Positions 62,500-64,000 of a stretch of 64,000 nt of DNA are shown here, piece after piece. The notes beneath the pieces are model-generated. The model had not been told where the DNA came from. It worked only from the letters and a program-made list of their open reading frames with translations, and searched no databases. The DNA is taken from the NCBI RefSeq assembly GCF_014652835.1, contig NZ_BMZO01000009.1, forward strand, positions 125,433 through 189,432. The letters run 5' to 3'. Every line of letters begins with the position of its first letter. Position 1 is the stretch's first letter. Origin of the DNA: Limoniibacter endophyticus (GTDB lineage Bacteria; Pseudomonadota; Alphaproteobacteria; Rhizobiales; Rhizobiaceae). Position numbers and translations under genes: made by a program.

Positions 62500-63585
62500 T
62501 CAGATCGATTTACGATGAGCCAAACGTGTGAAGTGTCCCATCTTCCGACCCGGCCGCGCTTCTACCTTGCCATAAAGATGAACGAGAAGATCAGGCTCGG
62601 ATAGCAGACCTGACACCTTCTCGACATCGTTACCGATCAGATTTTCCATGACGCAGTCACTATGCCGCTGCCCATCGCCCAATGGCAGCCCCGCGACGGC
62701 GCGAATATGCTGCTCGAATTGCGATACAACACAGGCAGCTTCCGTCCAGTGTCCGGAATTATGTACCCGGGGAGCGATTTCATTGACCAAGAGGAAACCA
62801 TCCGCCTGCACAAAGAACTCGACGCCAATAACGCCGACATAATCGAGCGCATCAAGGATCGTGAAGGCAGCGTCGCGAGCGGCATCTATCGTCTTCTCCG
62901 CGACGCCCGATGGCACCACGGACTGATGCAGAATTCCGTCCCGATGCTCATTCTTGGCCGGATCAAAAGCGACTTTCGTACCATCGGCAGCCCGCGCCGC
63001 TATGATTGAAATCTCACTCTCGAAAGCAACAAGCTCCTCGAGGATCAGCGGCACCGCGCCCATTTCGCTATAGACGCCGACATGCGTATCGGCTCCTGCG
63101 TCGCGGATGAGTTTCTGCCCTTTACCGTCATAGCCCAGACGCCGCGTCTTCAGGACGCCGCTACCACCGAAAGCGGCAAGCCCCTCTTCCAGATCGGCAT
63201 CACTGTCGACTATGTGAAATCGCGCTGTCGCGATACCCGCCTTGTTGATGAAGTTTTTTTCCGTAACGCGATCCTGCGCGACCTGGAGCGCCAGAGCCGG
63301 AGGATAAACGGGACGATTCTTGGCCAGCGTTCGCGCGGCTTCCACAGGAACGTTTTCGAATTCGTAGGTGATGACGTCACTGACGTCCGCAAGCGCCTTC
63401 AGGCCAGCGACATCGTCGTAAGCCGCGCTGATCATGACGTTTGCGACCTGCGCTGCCGGACAGTCCTGCGTCGGCTCCAGGACCGCAACGCGATAGCCAA
63501 GACGCGCCGCTGCCATCGCCAGCATACGTCCGAGCTGGCCTCCACCAATGATGCCTATGGTCGAATCTGCCTTGAGCGCGTTCAT
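62500..63585 (-). CDS. purK: PurK, 5-(carboxyamino)imidazole ribonucleotide synthase
   Basis: The 361-residue ATP-grasp enzyme carboxylates AIR with bicarbonate in purine synthesis. The start [22 protein letters not shown], the region [14 protein letters not shown] and the C-terminal [14 protein letters not shown] are family blocks. It overlaps purE by four bases. Confidence 0.97.
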   Translation of the reverse strand: MNALKADSTIGIIGGGQLGRMLAMAAARLGYRVAVLEPTQDCPAAQVANVMISAAYDDVAGLKALADVSDVITYEFENVPVEAARTLAKNRPVYPPALALQVAQDRVTEKNFINKAGIATARFHIVDSDADLEEGLAAFGGSGVLKTRRLGYDGKGQKLIRDAGADTHVGVYSEMGAVPLILEELVAFESEISIIAARAADGTKVAFDPAKNEHRDGILHQSVVPSGVAEKTIDAARDAAFTILDALDYVGVIGVEFFVQADGFLLVNEIAPRVHNSGHWTEAACVVSQFEQHIRAVAGLPLGDGQRHSDCVMENLIGNDVEKVSGLLSEPDLLVHLYGKVEARPGRKMGHFTRLAHRKSI

Positions 63586-64000
63586 GCACCGTCCACCGGA
63601 TGCTTGGCGACCTTGTCGGTCTGTTCCATGCGGAAAGCATCAAGACGCTCGGCTAAATCTTCATCCCCAAGGGCCAGGATGGCAGCTGCAAGAAGGGCGG
63701 CGTTAATCGCGCCTGCCTTCCCGATCGCCAGCGTCCCTACGGGAACGCCCCCCGGCATCTGCACGATGGAGAGAAGCGAGTCCTGACCGGACAGGGCTTT
63801 GGATTCGACGGGCACGCCAAACACCGGAAGAGGCGTCAGTGCCGCGACCATTCCTGGAAGATGCGCTGCACCGCCTGCCCCTGCAATAATAACCTTAAAG
63901 CCACTGGCCTTGGCATTCTTTGCAAACTCGAACATGCGATCCGGCGTACGATGTGCGGACACGATCAAGCTTTCGTGTTCGATTCCCAGTTCCTCGAGAG
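63582..64000 (-). CDS. purE: PurE, N5-CAIR mutase (3' part; 5' end outside the window)
   Basis: The frame runs off the right edge; it reads [27 protein letters not shown] then [23 protein letters not shown], the PurE signature with catalytic His. A TTG at 63968 is not the real start. PurE isomerises N5-CAIR to CAIR and is encoded with purK. Confidence 0.96.
   Translation of the reverse strand, partial: LEELGIEHESLIVSAHRTPDRMFEFAKNAKASGFKVIIAGAGGAAHLPGMVAALTPLPVFGVPVESKALSGQDSLLSIVQMPGGVPVGTLAIGKAGAINAALLAAAILALGDEDLAERLDAFRMEQTDKVAKHPVDGA

Overview
The window looks like a chromosomal segment of an alphaproteobacterium of the Brucellaceae (Brucella/Ochrobactrum group). This rests on gene content rather than a search: ruvCAB next to ybgC and tolQ, an OpgC-type glucan acyltransferase, GapR and RcdA homologues, CtrA-type TTAA-N7-TTAA boxes, zinc-ligand-free ribosomal proteins L31 and L36, 6S RNA beside the 5-formyltetrahydrofolate cyclo-ligase gene, and many Rhizobiales-type ABC importers. 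No rRNA, tRNA, insertion sequence, phage gene or CRISPR array was seen.

Region 1 (1-9028) is the tol/ruv block on the minus strand (ruvC-ruvA-ruvB, ybgC, tolQ, start of tolR). It is interrupted twice by plus-strand cargo: a haem-acquisition locus (hasR receptor, hasA hemophore, and a decayed second hasA) between ybgC and tolQ, and a secreted GH5 glycosidase between ybgC and ruvB. Region 2 (9079-24437) is mostly housekeeping: rcdA with a CtrA box, a candidate CtrA-controlled small RNA, opgC, a thiE-like gene, a Sel1-repeat protein, efp, an inositol-monophosphatase-family gene, an HlyIII-family gene, a MotA/OmpA pair, a MoxR ATPase, 6S RNA, 5-FCL, a YmdB-type phosphoesterase, terC, yebC and rpmE. 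Region 3 (24677-33742) holds an ABC exporter, mmsA with a LysR regulator, a MarR/RidA pair, a CoxE-like von Willebrand protein, a 24-residue membrane peptide and a lysine-dehydrogenase-like gene facing an Lrp-type regulator.

Region 4 (34001-58201) is accessory metabolism. A seven-gene operon joins a dipeptide-type ABC importer to a cytoplasmic gamma-glutamyltransferase-like enzyme and an alpha/beta hydrolase, under a divergent IclR regulator. Next come a divergent LysR / old-yellow-enzyme-type dehydrogenase with an orphan peptide-type binding protein. Last is a sugar-acid cluster (RraA-like, IlvD/Edd dehydratase, aldose epimerase, SMP-30 lactonase, PotABCD-type importer, GntR regulator) in which an enolase-superfamily dehydratase and a DapA-like aldolase are both decayed, so the pathway looks partly eroded.

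Region 5 (58530-64000) is core again: gapR, DUF1244, DUF1036, pyk, a TPR protein, rpmJ, purK and the 3' part of purE.

The most unusual content is the haem locus: the hemophore carries a C-terminal RTX-like type I secretion module, its receptor follows an eight-codon leader frame that ends one base before the receptor start, and a relic of a second hemophore gene lies just downstream.
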